Origin: Nostoc sphaeroides
Lineage (GTDB): Bacteria > Cyanobacteriota > Cyanobacteriia > Cyanobacteriales > Nostocaceae
Assembly: GCF_003443655.1 (NCBI RefSeq)
Contig: NZ_CP031941.1
Location: 3,408,501-3,472,500 of the forward strand
Direction of reading: 5' to 3'
Length of the DNA: 64,000 bases
Shown here: positions 1 through 7,454 of the stretch, piece by piece
How positions within the stretch are numbered: the stretch's first letter is position 1
Layout: each line of letters begins with the position of its first letter
Notes under the pieces: generated by a model
Database searches by the model: none
What the model was told of the DNA's origin: nothing
The model's input: the letters and a program-made list of their open reading frames with translations, nothing else
Position numbers and translations under genes: made by a program

Positions 1-1
1 C

Positions 2-856
2 TTAGCCGATAAAGTTTTAGAGCGATGCCGCAAAGGATTATATCGTACTTACTTGCCTAAAACACAGCAGCTTTCTTATGTGCGGGGAAGGCTAGATGTG
101 CAACAGCTAATTCAAAAGCCGTGGAATGTTAAACTTAAATGCGATTACGAAGAACATACGCCTGATGTTAAAGAAAATCAAATCCTGGCATGGACACTTT
201 ATATCATTGGTCGTAGCAGTTTATGTTCAGAAAGGGTATCACCAACAATACGAAAAGCTTATCACGCTCTACAAGGATTAGTAACGCTGCAACCTTGTAG
301 CGCACATGATTGTATCGCTAGACAGTATAATCGCCTCAATCCAGACTATCAACTATTACATAGTTTATGTCGATTCTTTTTAGAAAATAGTAGCCCCAGT
401 CATGAAAGGGGAAATTACAAAACCCTACCCTTTCTCGTCGATATGGCACATTTATATGAACTTTTTGTTGCAGAATGGCTTAATAAAAATACGCCGCAAA
501 CCTATTTTTTAAAACAGCAATATCCAATAGAAATTAGTCAGAATCGACACTTTATTATAGATATATTACTCTGTGATGCTGCTACTGGCAAAACAATAGC
601 AGTTCTAGATACAAAGTATAAAGCCTCTGAATCTACAGTAAATACAGATATTCATCAAATGATCAGCTACGCCAACACAACAAAATGCAACCAAGCCTTT
701 TTGATATACCCCAAAGACTTGACACAGCCACTAGATATTAAAAGCGATCAAATTCGAGTCCGCAGCCTCACTTTTTCCCTAGATGATAATCTCGATCGCG
801 CAGGTCAAACCTTCTTAAAAAACCTTTTTCTCCTAATCCCTCAGAACTCACACTAG
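2..856 (+). CDS. mcrC: McrC-family restriction component (5' end outside window)
   Basis: The reading frame is open to the left edge of the window; a TTG at 53 is internal, so the start lies outside. The protein resembles McrC, the nuclease partner of the McrB GTPase in modification-dependent (5-methylcytosine) restriction. The N-terminal part carries the RGRLD stretch typical of McrC-like proteins. The C-terminal part has a PD-(D/E)xK-type core: HFIIDILL followed by a turn and then AVLDTKYK, giving the D...DxK pattern. The partner mcrB would be expected upstream, beyond the window. Nothing downstream on this strand belongs to it. The family call is good; whether the system is complete cannot be seen here. 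Confidence 0.82.
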   Translation, partial: LADKVLERCRKGLYRTYLPKTQQLSYVRGRLDVQQLIQKPWNVKLKCDYEEHTPDVKENQILAWTLYIIGRSSLCSERVSPTIRKAYHALQGLVTLQPCSAHDCIARQYNRLNPDYQLLHSLCRFFLENSSPSHERGNYKTLPFLVDMAHLYELFVAEWLNKNTPQTYFLKQQYPIEISQNRHFIIDILLCDAATGKTIAVLDTKYKASESTVNTDIHQMISYANTTKCNQAFLIYPKDLTQPLDIKSDQIRVRSLTFSLDDNLDRAGQTFLKNLFLLIPQNSH

Positions 857-1041
857 TAATTAATAAAGGGGATAGATGACATTCGCTTGCTGCGAAGCAC
901 CCATCCCCGAATAGCTGCCCAGATCATGAACCTGGAATCTATAGTCCGGTATCTAATGACCCCAGTATCGGCCGAGATATGTCGATTGTCACTGGGATAG
1001 ATACTGATTTACGAAATACCTACGAAAAGATTGTTACACAA
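857..1041. other. Intergenic, convergent gene ends with small inverted repeats
   Basis: The short gap between two convergent genes contains a stem made of GGGGAT near 869 and ATCCCC near 901-907, and further imperfect dyads. These may act as terminators for either gene; no T-run follows. Confidence 0.35.
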
Positions 1042-2313
1042 TTACTCTAGTTCACCCTTAATTCCGCCTCCCATCGCCAACAGCGCCGTTCCATAAGCTG
1101 CTTCTGTGTACACTGACGCGACTACAGGAACCTGCAAATGACGCGCCCTAATCGCAGTCCAAGTTTCATTCGCCGCGCCACCGCCAGCAGTATAAACACG
1201 GCTCAATTTATCTGCGCCCATTTGCTGTAATAATTCATACCCTCGCGCTTCTATGCGGGCAATGCTTTCTAACAACCCATGTAAAAATTCCACTGGATTA
1301 TCTGGGCGTGGTGACAATCGTGGGGGTAGATTGGGATCGTTAATCGGAAAGCGATCGCCTGCCTTCAATAACGGATAATAATCTAACTCGCTGGCAATTG
1401 AAGCATCAATCTCCCGACTAAGGCTTTCTAACTCAGCATTCGTGAAAAATTGCTTTAGTACTGCACCCCCAGTATTAGAAGCACCCCCAGTCAGCCACAA
1501 ATCCCCCAACCGATGGCTGTAAATTCCATATCTGGCATCTTCTTGCCGGGTACGACTTAACAACTTTACTACCAATGTTGAACCAAGGGAAGTCACGGCT
1601 TCACCAGGTAATTTTGCCCCACTAGCGAGAAAAGCGGCAATACTATCAGTTGTACCTGCACACACCAGACAATCACGGCGGAAACCGAATTTATCGGCAA
1701 TTTCAGGACGCAATTCGGCAATGGGAGTCCCAGGAGATAAAACTTTGGGTAGCTGAATCGGTATTTGCAAATTTTCTAGCCATTCTGGATATTTCAACTC
1801 TTCCACGTCATAACCCAGCTTTAAAGCATTATGGTAATCGCTAATCCCCAACTGTCCATGTAGGAGAAACGCCAGCCAATCTGCTTGATGCAGGAAATAT
1901 CTAGCTTCACTAAAAGAGGGTTGTTGCCTCATCCACAAAAGTTTAGCGAGGCTGGAGGTGGCACTCAACACGGTATGATTAGGGGGTGCGATACTCCTCA
2001 AATGCTCTAGCACCAATGATCCCCGCCCATCGTTGTACAGCAATGGTGCATCTGTTGGATTGCCAGCAGCATCGACCAGTAAGACAGTGGAAGAAGTACC
2101 ATTAATTGCGATCGCTTTAATTTGTCGCCGCAATTGGTGAGGTATTTGTTCCACCAGCACAAACAAAGCCTCCTGCCAAAAATTTGGCGTAACGGCGTTT
2201 GGTGAGTCCTGGAAGGGATATCGCACCTGTGCCTGAATACAACAAGCTTCCTCGTCAATCACCATACCGCGTGCGCCAGAGGTGCCAAAGTCGATACCCA
2301 AATACAAATCCAT
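1042..2313 (-). CDS. FGGY-family sugar kinase, D-ribulose kinase-like
   Basis: A 423-residue FGGY carbohydrate kinase. The N-terminal phosphate-binding motif GIDFGTSGARG lies at residues 6-16, the GTTDS segment opens the second actin-like domain near residue 220, and TAGGGAANE near residue 376 is the adenosine motif. The short length and overall style match the cyanobacterial/plant subgroup (Synechococcus SePSK, Arabidopsis XK-1) that was characterised as D-ribulose kinase, as opposed to the roughly 500-residue bacterial xylulokinases. Expected reaction: ATP-dependent phosphorylation of D-ribulose in the cytoplasm. It stands alone. Substrate assignment rests on family resemblance only. Confidence 0.8.
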   Translation of the reverse strand: MDLYLGIDFGTSGARGMVIDEEACCIQAQVRYPFQDSPNAVTPNFWQEALFVLVEQIPHQLRRQIKAIAINGTSSTVLLVDAAGNPTDAPLLYNDGRGSLVLEHLRSIAPPNHTVLSATSSLAKLLWMRQQPSFSEARYFLHQADWLAFLLHGQLGISDYHNALKLGYDVEELKYPEWLENLQIPIQLPKVLSPGTPIAELRPEIADKFGFRRDCLVCAGTTDSIAAFLASGAKLPGEAVTSLGSTLVVKLLSRTRQEDARYGIYSHRLGDLWLTGGASNTGGAVLKQFFTNAELESLSREIDASIASELDYYPLLKAGDRFPINDPNLPPRLSPRPDNPVEFLHGLLESIARIEARGYELLQQMGADKLSRVYTAGGGAANETWTAIRARHLQVPVVASVYTEAAYGTALLAMGGGIKGELE

Positions 2314-2459
2314 AGTTTTATGAATTTTTTTAATAAGGAGTACTGATTAATAACTGCTTTTGTTGCATCTTGTAACAAGATATTCCCCAATCTTGGCAAA
2401 ACAAGGAAAAGTAGTAAACGAACTGTTCAAAATCTATTCAGTTTAGGAGGTTTTCAGCC

Positions 2460-2591
2460 ATGCCTATCTTAGATACTCTGTACATCGCTCAGATATCTTC
2501 CATCTCAGATACTCAAGTCTACATCGCTCTAGTTGTGGCCTTGATCCCCGGAGTTCTAGCTTGGCGATTAGCCACAGAACTTTACAAATAA
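2460..2591 (+). CDS. psaM: Photosystem I subunit XII (PsaM) with duplicated N-terminus
   Basis: A 43-residue protein whose last 28 or so residues (SDTQVYIALVVALIPG then LAWRLATELYK) are the single membrane helix of PsaM, a small PSI subunit at the trimer interface. The ATG at 2460 has a strong AGGAGG at 2445-2450. PsaM is normally about 30 residues. Here the first 14 residues (ILDTLYIAQ) look like a second, slightly shorter copy of the true N-terminus (ISDTQVYIAL). The DNA agrees: ATCTTAGATACTC at 2466 and ATCTCAGATACTC at 2502, a tandem repeat of 36 bp. The second copy has no start codon, so the extended form must be translated. Followed by a very long hairpin. Confidence 0.9.
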   Translation: MPILDTLYIAQISSISDTQVYIALVVALIPGVLAWRLATELYK

Positions 2592-2619
2592 GCCTTCGAT
2601 GTGACACAGTTAAAAGGTT

Positions 2620-2712
2620 AATAATCCTGGCAGTACGGGGTGCAAATTCCAGACCTTACGGCTTTATGCCATAAGTATCTAGGAACCTTGCACTTACGTA
2701 AGCCAGGTTATT
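2620..2712 (+). terminator. Exceptionally long hairpin after psaM
   Basis: About 93 nt fold almost end to end into one rod. The outer stem is CCTGGC (2626-2631) with GCCAGG (2702-2707), extended outward by AATAA/TTATT. Further in pair GTGCAA with TTGCAC, TTCC with GGAA, AGA with TCT, CTTA with TAAG and GGC with GCC, leaving only small bulges and a 5-nt loop. A run of T (2711-2716) follows. It is placed correctly to end the psaM transcript, but it is far longer than a normal intrinsic terminator. A small RNA or a MITE-like element are alternatives. Confidence 0.6.
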
Positions 2713-2841
2713 TTTTAACTGGTACAACACTTGTAGCTATTTCAAAAAAATGAAGTAATATGACAGCTAAATCAGCAGTAATTAGCGCCAGAGAGCTTTT
2801 ACAGTGCTTCCCTTCACTCAGCGAGGTTATTTGTTAGCATC

Positions 2842-3252
2842 ATGAACGCGATTCAACCCTCCAGACCACCGTTACAACCTATACAAAAACGCCGGGTCAC
2901 TCCTCGACCAAAGCGGCATCTTCGCCAACGTTCTTACCAGGTGATGGCACTGGAAAGCACAGCTAAAATAGCGGTTAATGTTGTGATTACAGCCGTTGCA
3001 GCATCTGCCTTAGCACAACTTTTGCCTTATCATTGGTCACAGCAAGTAAAGTTGCGCGAAATTAGTACTGAAGTCAAGCTGATGGAAGGACATGTCAATG
3101 GTTTACAGGTGCAATTTAGCCGTAACTTCGATCCTCTGCAAACTAAAAGTATTATGCAAGAACAAGGATACCGATTTGATCCTAATCAGCGTCGGATCGT
3201 GTTGATGAATCCCGATCGCCTAGAAGATCAACAAACAGAGTCATCACCTTAA
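2842..3252 (+). CDS. Small cyanobacterial single-pass membrane protein
   Basis: A 136-residue protein that I do not recognise by name. The N-terminus is strongly basic and proline-rich (residues 1-33), followed by one hydrophobic helix at roughly 42-60 (AKIAVNVVITAVAASALAQL), then a charged region with heptad-like spacing (QQVKLREISTEVKLMEGHV) and a tail rich in D/E/Q. Basic cytoplasmic tail, one helix and a short external coiled coil is the topology of FtsL/FtsB-like division proteins, but similarity in layout is the only support. It lies downstream of psaM on the same strand, separated by the long hairpin, so it is probably a separate transcript. Confidence 0.65.
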   Translation: MNAIQPSRPPLQPIQKRRVTPRPKRHLRQRSYQVMALESTAKIAVNVVITAVAASALAQLLPYHWSQQVKLREISTEVKLMEGHVNGLQVQFSRNFDPLQTKSIMQEQGYRFDPNQRRIVLMNPDRLEDQQTESSP

Positions 3253-3478
3253 GACAAATAGCGAATTTGAGATTATTTAAGCTTCTTGTGATTCAGGCTA
3301 CGGATAAACCGGGTGTTAATTTATATTATTGCTAATAAATAATGGTTAATAGCTAATTTTTGAATAGCTATGTAGCTATCATCTATTAGTCATTAGCGAT
3401 ACAGTGTCACTAAACTCCTATTCAAAATTTAATAATTTATTTTGAATTTTGAATCCTCCAGAAGAACTAATCTACCAA
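3253..3478. other. AT-rich intergenic gap between convergent genes
   Basis: AT-rich sequence with repeated TAATAAATAATGG/TAATAGCTAAT-type words near 3328-3360. No gene or clear terminator seen. Confidence 0.4.
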
Positions 3479-4198
3479 TTAGGACGCTGATTCAGATAGC
3501 AGCTCGTTTAGCCAATTTTCGAGTTGTAAGCGCAAACGACAACCAGTAATATCCTTACTGTTGTCGAAAGAGGGCAGTTGAGTGAGGGCGCGACGATAAT
3601 CAGCGATCGCACAATTCCAGTCGCCCCAAAGATGGTAAGTTCTGCCGCGTTCAGCCCAGATATGACCTTCTAGTTGACCAAAAAGCAGTGCTACCTCAAA
3701 ATTCTCAATTGCCTCCTCATATTGCCCCAAATCACGCCAGGTAATGCCTCGGTTAATCCGCGCCCGGACATGGCGAGGATTCAAATTAATTGCTTGATCG
3801 TAGTCGGCAAGTGCTGCTGCTAATTCTCCACAAGCCGCGTAGTAATTTGCCCGGTTATTATAAGCACTAGCTAAATAGGGATTAAGCTTGAGGGCGGTAT
3901 TATAGTCGGCAAGCGCTTTTTGTCTTTCACCACTTTGGAAATAAATTAGCCCCCGGTTGTTGTAATCAATGGCATTGTAGGGATGGCGGGAAATTAGTTG
4001 GCTTAAAAGTGCGATCGCCTCAGTATAATCTCCTTGTTGAGCCGACTTCAAAGCACAAGAACGTAAATAGCGATCGCCTAAAACAGATTCGCCACCGTCA
4101 TTTTTCCTGTGTGCTTGGGCTTTATGTATAATATTTGAAACAATTTTACATTTGCAATTTTGCTGGTCACCATCAGCTAAAAATGAGTGAATATTCAT
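3479..4198 (-). CDS. Tetratricopeptide-repeat protein
   Basis: A 239-residue TPR protein with four to five consecutive 34-residue repeats from about residue 48 to 205. They are recognisable by the NNRGLIYFQSGERQKALADYN and NNRANYYAACGELAAALADYD blocks, with the alternating small/aromatic pattern of TPRs and conserved A-x-x-Y/F-D-x-A starts. The first 45 residues are polar and contain no obvious signal peptide. Such proteins act as protein-protein interaction scaffolds; the partner cannot be guessed because the gene stands alone between convergent and divergent neighbours. The start at 4198 is the only upstream ATG before the repeats that gives a plausible N-terminus, but is not supported by a strong ribosome site. 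Confidence 0.8.
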   Translation of the reverse strand: MNIHSFLADGDQQNCKCKIVSNIIHKAQAHRKNDGGESVLGDRYLRSCALKSAQQGDYTEAIALLSQLISRHPYNAIDYNNRGLIYFQSGERQKALADYNTALKLNPYLASAYNNRANYYAACGELAAALADYDQAINLNPRHVRARINRGITWRDLGQYEEAIENFEVALLFGQLEGHIWAERGRTYHLWGDWNCAIADYRRALTQLPSFDNSKDITGCRLRLQLENWLNELLSESAS

Positions 4199-4579
4199 AT
4201 TTACCTATACTAAATCCGTGCTTTGTGGAATTAAATTCTAGTTTTCGTTTGCTAGTGGTTTTACTACTATCTCTATTTTTAAAGTATTTAGGCTTACCTA
4301 GAAGCCATCTCAAGAGAGAACTTAACCTAGTCGCACAAGAGAAATCTACGCCCCAAATAAACAATTGATCCTCAAACCTAATCATGAATACTTCATCCTC
4401 AGGGTGAATTCCAGAAATAGCAGATGTGAATCTCAAAGGCTAGCACCGCAAGGCGGAAGTCAAAAGTATTATGGAATAAGCTCTTTAGGGATTTTAAATG
4501 GTTGCCCTATTTCCGCCGTGGCGTACTAGTCATGTAGTGAGAGCGACAAATTGGTAGAATGCCAACAAGCCGTTCATTA

Positions 4580-4702
4580 GGGACTTCCAAGAAATAAATT
4601 ATCCAAATAAACGAACCACAGAGACACAGAGAACACAGAGAGAGGAGGAATAGAGAGAGTTTTCGCGTCAGTGTTTGGAACATTTTTTTATTTGGAAGTC
4701 CC
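4580..4702. mobile_element. MITE, family with GGGA/TCCC ends, copy A
   Basis: A 123-bp element beginning GGGACTTCCAAGAAATAAA and ending in the inverted version TTTATTTGGAAGTCCC. It is flanked by TTA at 4577-4579 and TTA at 4703-4705, a 3-bp target duplication. No coding capacity. Other copies: 51205-51332, 54830-54957, 57815-58204 and a decayed one near 61690. The TTA/TAA duplication suggests mobilisation by an IS5-superfamily transposase (IS1031/IS427-like), which is inference. Confidence 0.8.
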
Positions 4703-4750
4703 TTAAAGAAGGGATGAGGGCGATGAGGAAGCAGGAGGAGAATAACTAAT

Positions 4751-4838
4751 GCCCAATGCCCACTTGCCCTGAGCGAAGTCGAAGGGATGCCCAATGCCCA
4801 CTTGCCCTGAGCGAAGTCGAAGGGATGCCCAATGCCCA
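4751..4838. repeat. 38-bp tandem repeat, 2.3 copies
   Basis: The unit starts GCCCAATGCCCACTTGCCCT and continues GAGCGAAGTCGAAGGGAT; a second copy starts at 4789 and a partial third at 4827. The same words in inverted orientation occur at about 6617-6656 just upstream of yajQ, and a diverged version near 7371-7413. This is a dispersed cyanobacterial intergenic repeat. Confidence 0.85.
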
Positions 4839-4864
4839 ATTTTTAAATTTTGAGAAATTTTCCG

Positions 4865-5329
4865 ATGACAACTGCAATTTCCTATCCCAATGCCCCTGAT
4901 TTAGCAACCGATGATTACATTGTTATCGGCTTGGCAACCTGCTTCGTCAAAGAAGATGGAGAAGTTTATCAAATCGAAGTTATAGAACCGATTCCCTCTG
5001 CGGCTTTGGAAGCGCTCTTAAAGGGCATTCCTACGTCCTATAAGCTGGCTCATGCAACAACTTTGGGATCTGTGCTGGATGGCGATTCACAACTGTTGCC
5101 AGATGGCTTCCCAGAGTCGGCTCAGTTTGGAGAAGAATTTGTCCCACGGGCATTTGCAGCAGCTCGTACTTATAAGCGTCGTGAATCTGCAAAATCTTTA
5201 ATTCCCTTGGGTACAAGCTACAGCGAATTTAAGTATTCTATTGAGCGCAAGCGGGTGTTAAATGCCGCTAGAGTCGTCACCAAAGAAGATAACGTTAAAC
5301 AACATTCTCACACTCACAAAGTTCTTTAA
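4865..5329 (+). CDS. Conserved cyanobacterial protein of unknown function
   Basis: A 154-residue soluble protein. I chose the ATG at 4865 (MTTAISYPNAPDL) over the upstream TTG at 4850 because the extra residues come from the AT-rich spacer. The sequence has no signal peptide or membrane segment. It contains an acidic beta-rich first half (DYIVIGLATCFVKEDGEVY, then IEVIEPIPSAALEALLKGIP) and a basic second half ending in a His-rich tail (KQHSHTHKVL). I do not recognise a named family. Only 6 bp separate it from the glutathione-transferase gene, so the two are almost certainly co-transcribed, suggesting a shared role in detoxification or redox response (inference). Confidence 0.75.
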   Translation: MTTAISYPNAPDLATDDYIVIGLATCFVKEDGEVYQIEVIEPIPSAALEALLKGIPTSYKLAHATTLGSVLDGDSQLLPDGFPESAQFGEEFVPRAFAAARTYKRRESAKSLIPLGTSYSEFKYSIERKRVLNAARVVTKEDNVKQHSHTHKVL

Positions 5330-5335
5330 GTAATT

Positions 5336-5893
5336 ATGCTCAAACTTTACGGTGGCGCTCGTAGTAGAGCGTCAATTGTTCACTGGTATTTAGAAGAATT
5401 AGAAATTCCCTACGAATTTGTCAAGCTTGATATGCAGGCGGGTGAACACCTCAAACCTGAATATTTGGCAATTAACCCATTTGGTAAAGTTCCAGCGATT
5501 GTTGATGGGGATTTTAAACTTTGGGAATCTGGGGCAATTTTGCTGTATCTTACCGATAAGTATGGTAAAACAGCACTTTCACTTCAAGAACGTGCTGTAT
5601 TTTCCCAATGGACGTTGTTTGGCAATTCTACCCTCGCTACAGGGATTTTTGTGGAAGCAAATCGGGAGCGAGAAATGCCCCGCTTGCTGACTTTCTTGAA
5701 TGAGATTCTCGAACGGCAACCTTTTTTGTTGGGTAATGAGTTTACTGTTGCTGATGTGGCAGTTGGGTCTATTCTGAGTTATATTCCCATGATGCTAAAG
5801 CTAGACCTCAGCCCCTACCCAGCCGTGTTGAACTATATCAAGCAGTTATCTGAGCGTCCAGCATTTCAAAAAAGTATTGGCGGAGGGGCTTAA
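5336..5893 (+). CDS. Glutathione S-transferase family protein
   Basis: A 185-residue protein with a thioredoxin-like N-terminal domain at about 1-76 (LYGGARSRASIVHWYLEE, cis-proline region FGKVPAIVDG, and the glutathione-binding ESGAILLYL) and an all-helical C-terminal domain with the conserved N-capping motif FTVADVAVGSIL. It is slightly shorter than the usual 200-220 residues. It conjugates or reduces electrophiles with glutathione in the cytoplasm; Ser in the active-site helix (GGARSR) suggests a serine-type or beta/nu-like GST. It follows the preceding unknown gene by 6 bp, pointing to an operon. Confidence 0.88.
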   Translation: MLKLYGGARSRASIVHWYLEELEIPYEFVKLDMQAGEHLKPEYLAINPFGKVPAIVDGDFKLWESGAILLYLTDKYGKTALSLQERAVFSQWTLFGNSTLATGIFVEANREREMPRLLTFLNEILERQPFLLGNEFTVADVAVGSILSYIPMMLKLDLSPYPAVLNYIKQLSERPAFQKSIGGGA

Positions 5894-5896
5894 AAC

Positions 5897-5930
5897 AATT
5901 CGCAATTCGCAATTCGCAATTCGCAATTAC
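5897..5930. repeat. Heptanucleotide tandem repeat (AATTCGC)n
   Basis: Four perfect head-to-tail copies of AATTCGC followed by a variant. Heptamer STRRs like this are a hallmark of heterocyst-forming cyanobacteria. The rest of 5931-6099 holds short AT-rich words and CGTAATTCGTAATT repeats and no gene. Confidence 0.9.
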
Positions 5931-6099
5931 GTTTTGTGACGGGGATTTAGATTTAGGCGTTCAATTCGCGCTGCTTGATAGAAGCAGGGGACTTAAACCC
6001 CTACCACTTGTTAAAATAATTCGTAATGACGCTCCTACGTCGCTACCGCTAGGCTAACGTAATTCGTAATTGAATTTTTAACTACGAATTACGAATCTG

Positions 6100-6591
6100 T
6101 TAACGATAATTTGTAAATTGTAAAGCAGCTGGGTAGTCTTCTTGTTTCAGGCGCTGCATGACTACTTGTAAGTCATCTTTAGATTTGGCAGAAACCCGTA
6201 CAGCATCACCTTGAATTGAAGCTTGTACTTTTTTGAATTCGTCTCGAATCAATTTGGAAATCTGTTTGGCGATTTCTTGACTTATGCCTTTTTTGAGTTT
6301 GATTTCTTGACGCACGCGATTACCACTGGCTGATTCAACCTTGCCAAAATCAAAGATTTTCTGGGAGAGGTTACGCTTGGCGGCTTTTTCTCGCAGAATG
6401 GTGTGTACAGAATCTAAGGTAAACTCGCTGTCAGTACTAACGTTAATGCTTTCTTCGACTAACTCGACAGTAGTTTCAGTGTCTTTGAGGTCGTAACGAC
6501 CTTTGATGTCTCGGATAACTTGATCGACAGCGTTAACCAACTCTTGTCGGTCAAAGTCGCTCACAATGTCAAAAGAAAAAGTAGAAGCCAT
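6100..6591 (-). CDS. yajQ: YajQ-family nucleotide-binding protein
   Basis: A 163-residue protein of full family length, opening with the diagnostic [20 protein letters not shown] and containing [20 protein letters not shown] and [20 protein letters not shown]. YajQ proteins have two alpha/beta ferredoxin-like domains and bind nucleic acid or nucleotides; in Xanthomonas a member is a cyclic-di-GMP effector. The cyanobacterial role is unknown. It is monocistronic here, with repeats on both sides. The start is fixed by the conserved MASTFSFD. Confidence 0.93.
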   Translation of the reverse strand: MASTFSFDIVSDFDRQELVNAVDQVIRDIKGRYDLKDTETTVELVEESINVSTDSEFTLDSVHTILREKAAKRNLSQKIFDFGKVESASGNRVRQEIKLKKGISQEIAKQISKLIRDEFKKVQASIQGDAVRVSAKSKDDLQVVMQRLKQEDYPAALQFTNYR

Positions 6592-6901
6592 AAAACATTT
6601 TGGATTTTAGATTGGGTATTGGGCATCCCTTCGACTTCGCTCAGGGCAAGTGGGCATGGGGCATGGGGCATGGTCATTTTCCTTGTCTCCCTTGTCTCCC
6701 TTGTCTCCCCACTCCCCTAACTAGTAGTCTGTCCCATTAATTTTGCGGGGTTGTAAAGACGCGAAATTTCGCGTCTCTACAGGGTTTTGGTAACAAACTA
6801 ATCAATCAGAACTTATGAAACAGACTACTAGTAGTCTGTCAAGAACTAATTGACGGATAAATTAAGAGTAGAGACGGCGATTTATCGCGTCTCTCTAACC
6901 G
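6592..6901. other. Repeat-filled gap upstream of yajQ
   Basis: Contains an inverted copy of the 38-bp dispersed repeat (about 6617-6656), a run of CTTGTCTCC triplets (6681-6707) and two head-to-head MITE-like elements (6722-6830 and 6829-6929). No gene. Confidence 0.65.
6722..6830. mobile_element. MITE-like element with TAGTAGTCTGT ends, copy 1
   Basis: Termini TAGTAGTCTGT (6722-6732) and ACAGACTACTA (6820-6830). The interior carries the palindrome GACGCGAAATTTCGCGTC, which recurs inside another element at 55189-55208. No coding capacity. Confidence 0.7.
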
Positions 6902-6929
6902 TCAAAATGAATTTGACAGACCACTACTA
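6829..6929. mobile_element. MITE-like element with TAGTAGTCTGT ends, copy 2
   Basis: Termini TAGTAGTCTGTCAA (6829-6842) and TTGACAGACCACTACTA (6913-6929), with a second inner pair TTGACGG/CCGTCAA. It abuts copy 1 and overlaps the 3' end of the next gene, supplying its last codons and stop. A solitary end of the same type lies near 58228. Confidence 0.7.
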
Positions 6930-7318
6930 GTTTGGATGATGCTCAAGAAAAAGAGAGTGCCAGAGCTAAAGATGCCAATGGCAAACATGAGCGATCGCAA
7001 AAGGGGTATATTCAAAATATAAAAAATTGAGTATAGCAAACGGGCTACTACAAAGGCGATCGCAGCTACCTGGGCTGTAAAAGAATTTACACCAGTTACA
7101 TAAGCCATCAATGCGGCTGCGGCAAACACCATAAACGCTTCAAAGGTGTTCTGATGTGCCCAAGTAGCTCGTTGGGCATAAGGTGGCAATTTATCAAACA
7201 GAGCGCGAGGAGTAGAAAACATTTCATACCCAATACGCACACGGGCATAAGCTACTAGCAAAAATGGCACGTAAATTAGAACGGCAGCAGCAGCGATCGA
7301 GTACAAAAAAATTATCAT
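6902..7318 (-). CDS. MAPEG-family membrane protein with MITE-derived C-terminus
   Basis: A 138-residue four-helix membrane protein of the MAPEG superfamily (membrane-associated eicosanoid/glutathione metabolism). Key segments are RATWAHQNTFEAFMVFAAAAL, with the conserved H-x-N-x-x-E core, and VARLLYSIFYILNIPLLRS, the usual ARxxYxxxY-type helix. Helices lie at about 3-24, 60-80, 83-103 and 108-128. The function is unproven; relatives are glutathione transferases or peroxidases of membranes. Oddly the last nine residues (from TSSG) and the stop codon lie in the repeat at 6829-6929, so the original C-terminus was replaced. Confidence 0.85.
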   Translation of the reverse strand: MIIFLYSIAAAAVLIYVPFLLVAYARVRIGYEMFSTPRALFDKLPPYAQRATWAHQNTFEAFMVFAAAALMAYVTGVNSFTAQVAAIAFVVARLLYSIFYILNIPLLRSLMFAIGIFSSGTLFFLSIIQTSSGLSNSF

Positions 7319-7454
7319 TACTTATTACGTCGTTGGTTATTAGTCATCAGTCATCAGTCATCAGTCACTTGTACTGAGCGACTCGTGCCGAGCGGAGCCG
7401 AGGTAAGTCGAAGTATTAGTCAAATACAAATGACAAAAGACAAATGACTTATGA
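7319..7454. repeat. Short tandem and dispersed repeats
   Basis: Heptamer repeat (AGTCATC) near 7342-7364, a diverged copy of the dispersed repeat (TGAGCGACTCGTGCCGAGCG) near 7375-7394, and CAAATGACAAAAGACAAATG words before the next gene. Confidence 0.7.

Larger units (their letters stand above)
4199..4864. other. Gene-free region rich in repeats
   Basis: Open frames on both strands here have repeat-derived or composition-biased translations and are rejected as genes. The region holds a 123-bp MITE-like element (4580-4702) and a 38-bp tandem repeat (4751-4838). The DNA just before the next gene has little beyond the repeat. Confidence 0.6.

Noticed and set aside
4135..4436. Two overlapping reading frames (77 and 87 codons) on opposite strands
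   Set aside because: Low-complexity translations, mutually overlapping, no ribosome site, and one overlaps the TPR gene start. Treated as chance.
4507..4839. 110-codon frame on the minus strand
   Set aside because: It translates the 38-bp tandem repeat and a MITE (repeated WALGIPSTSLRASGH-type peptides), so it is repeat DNA.
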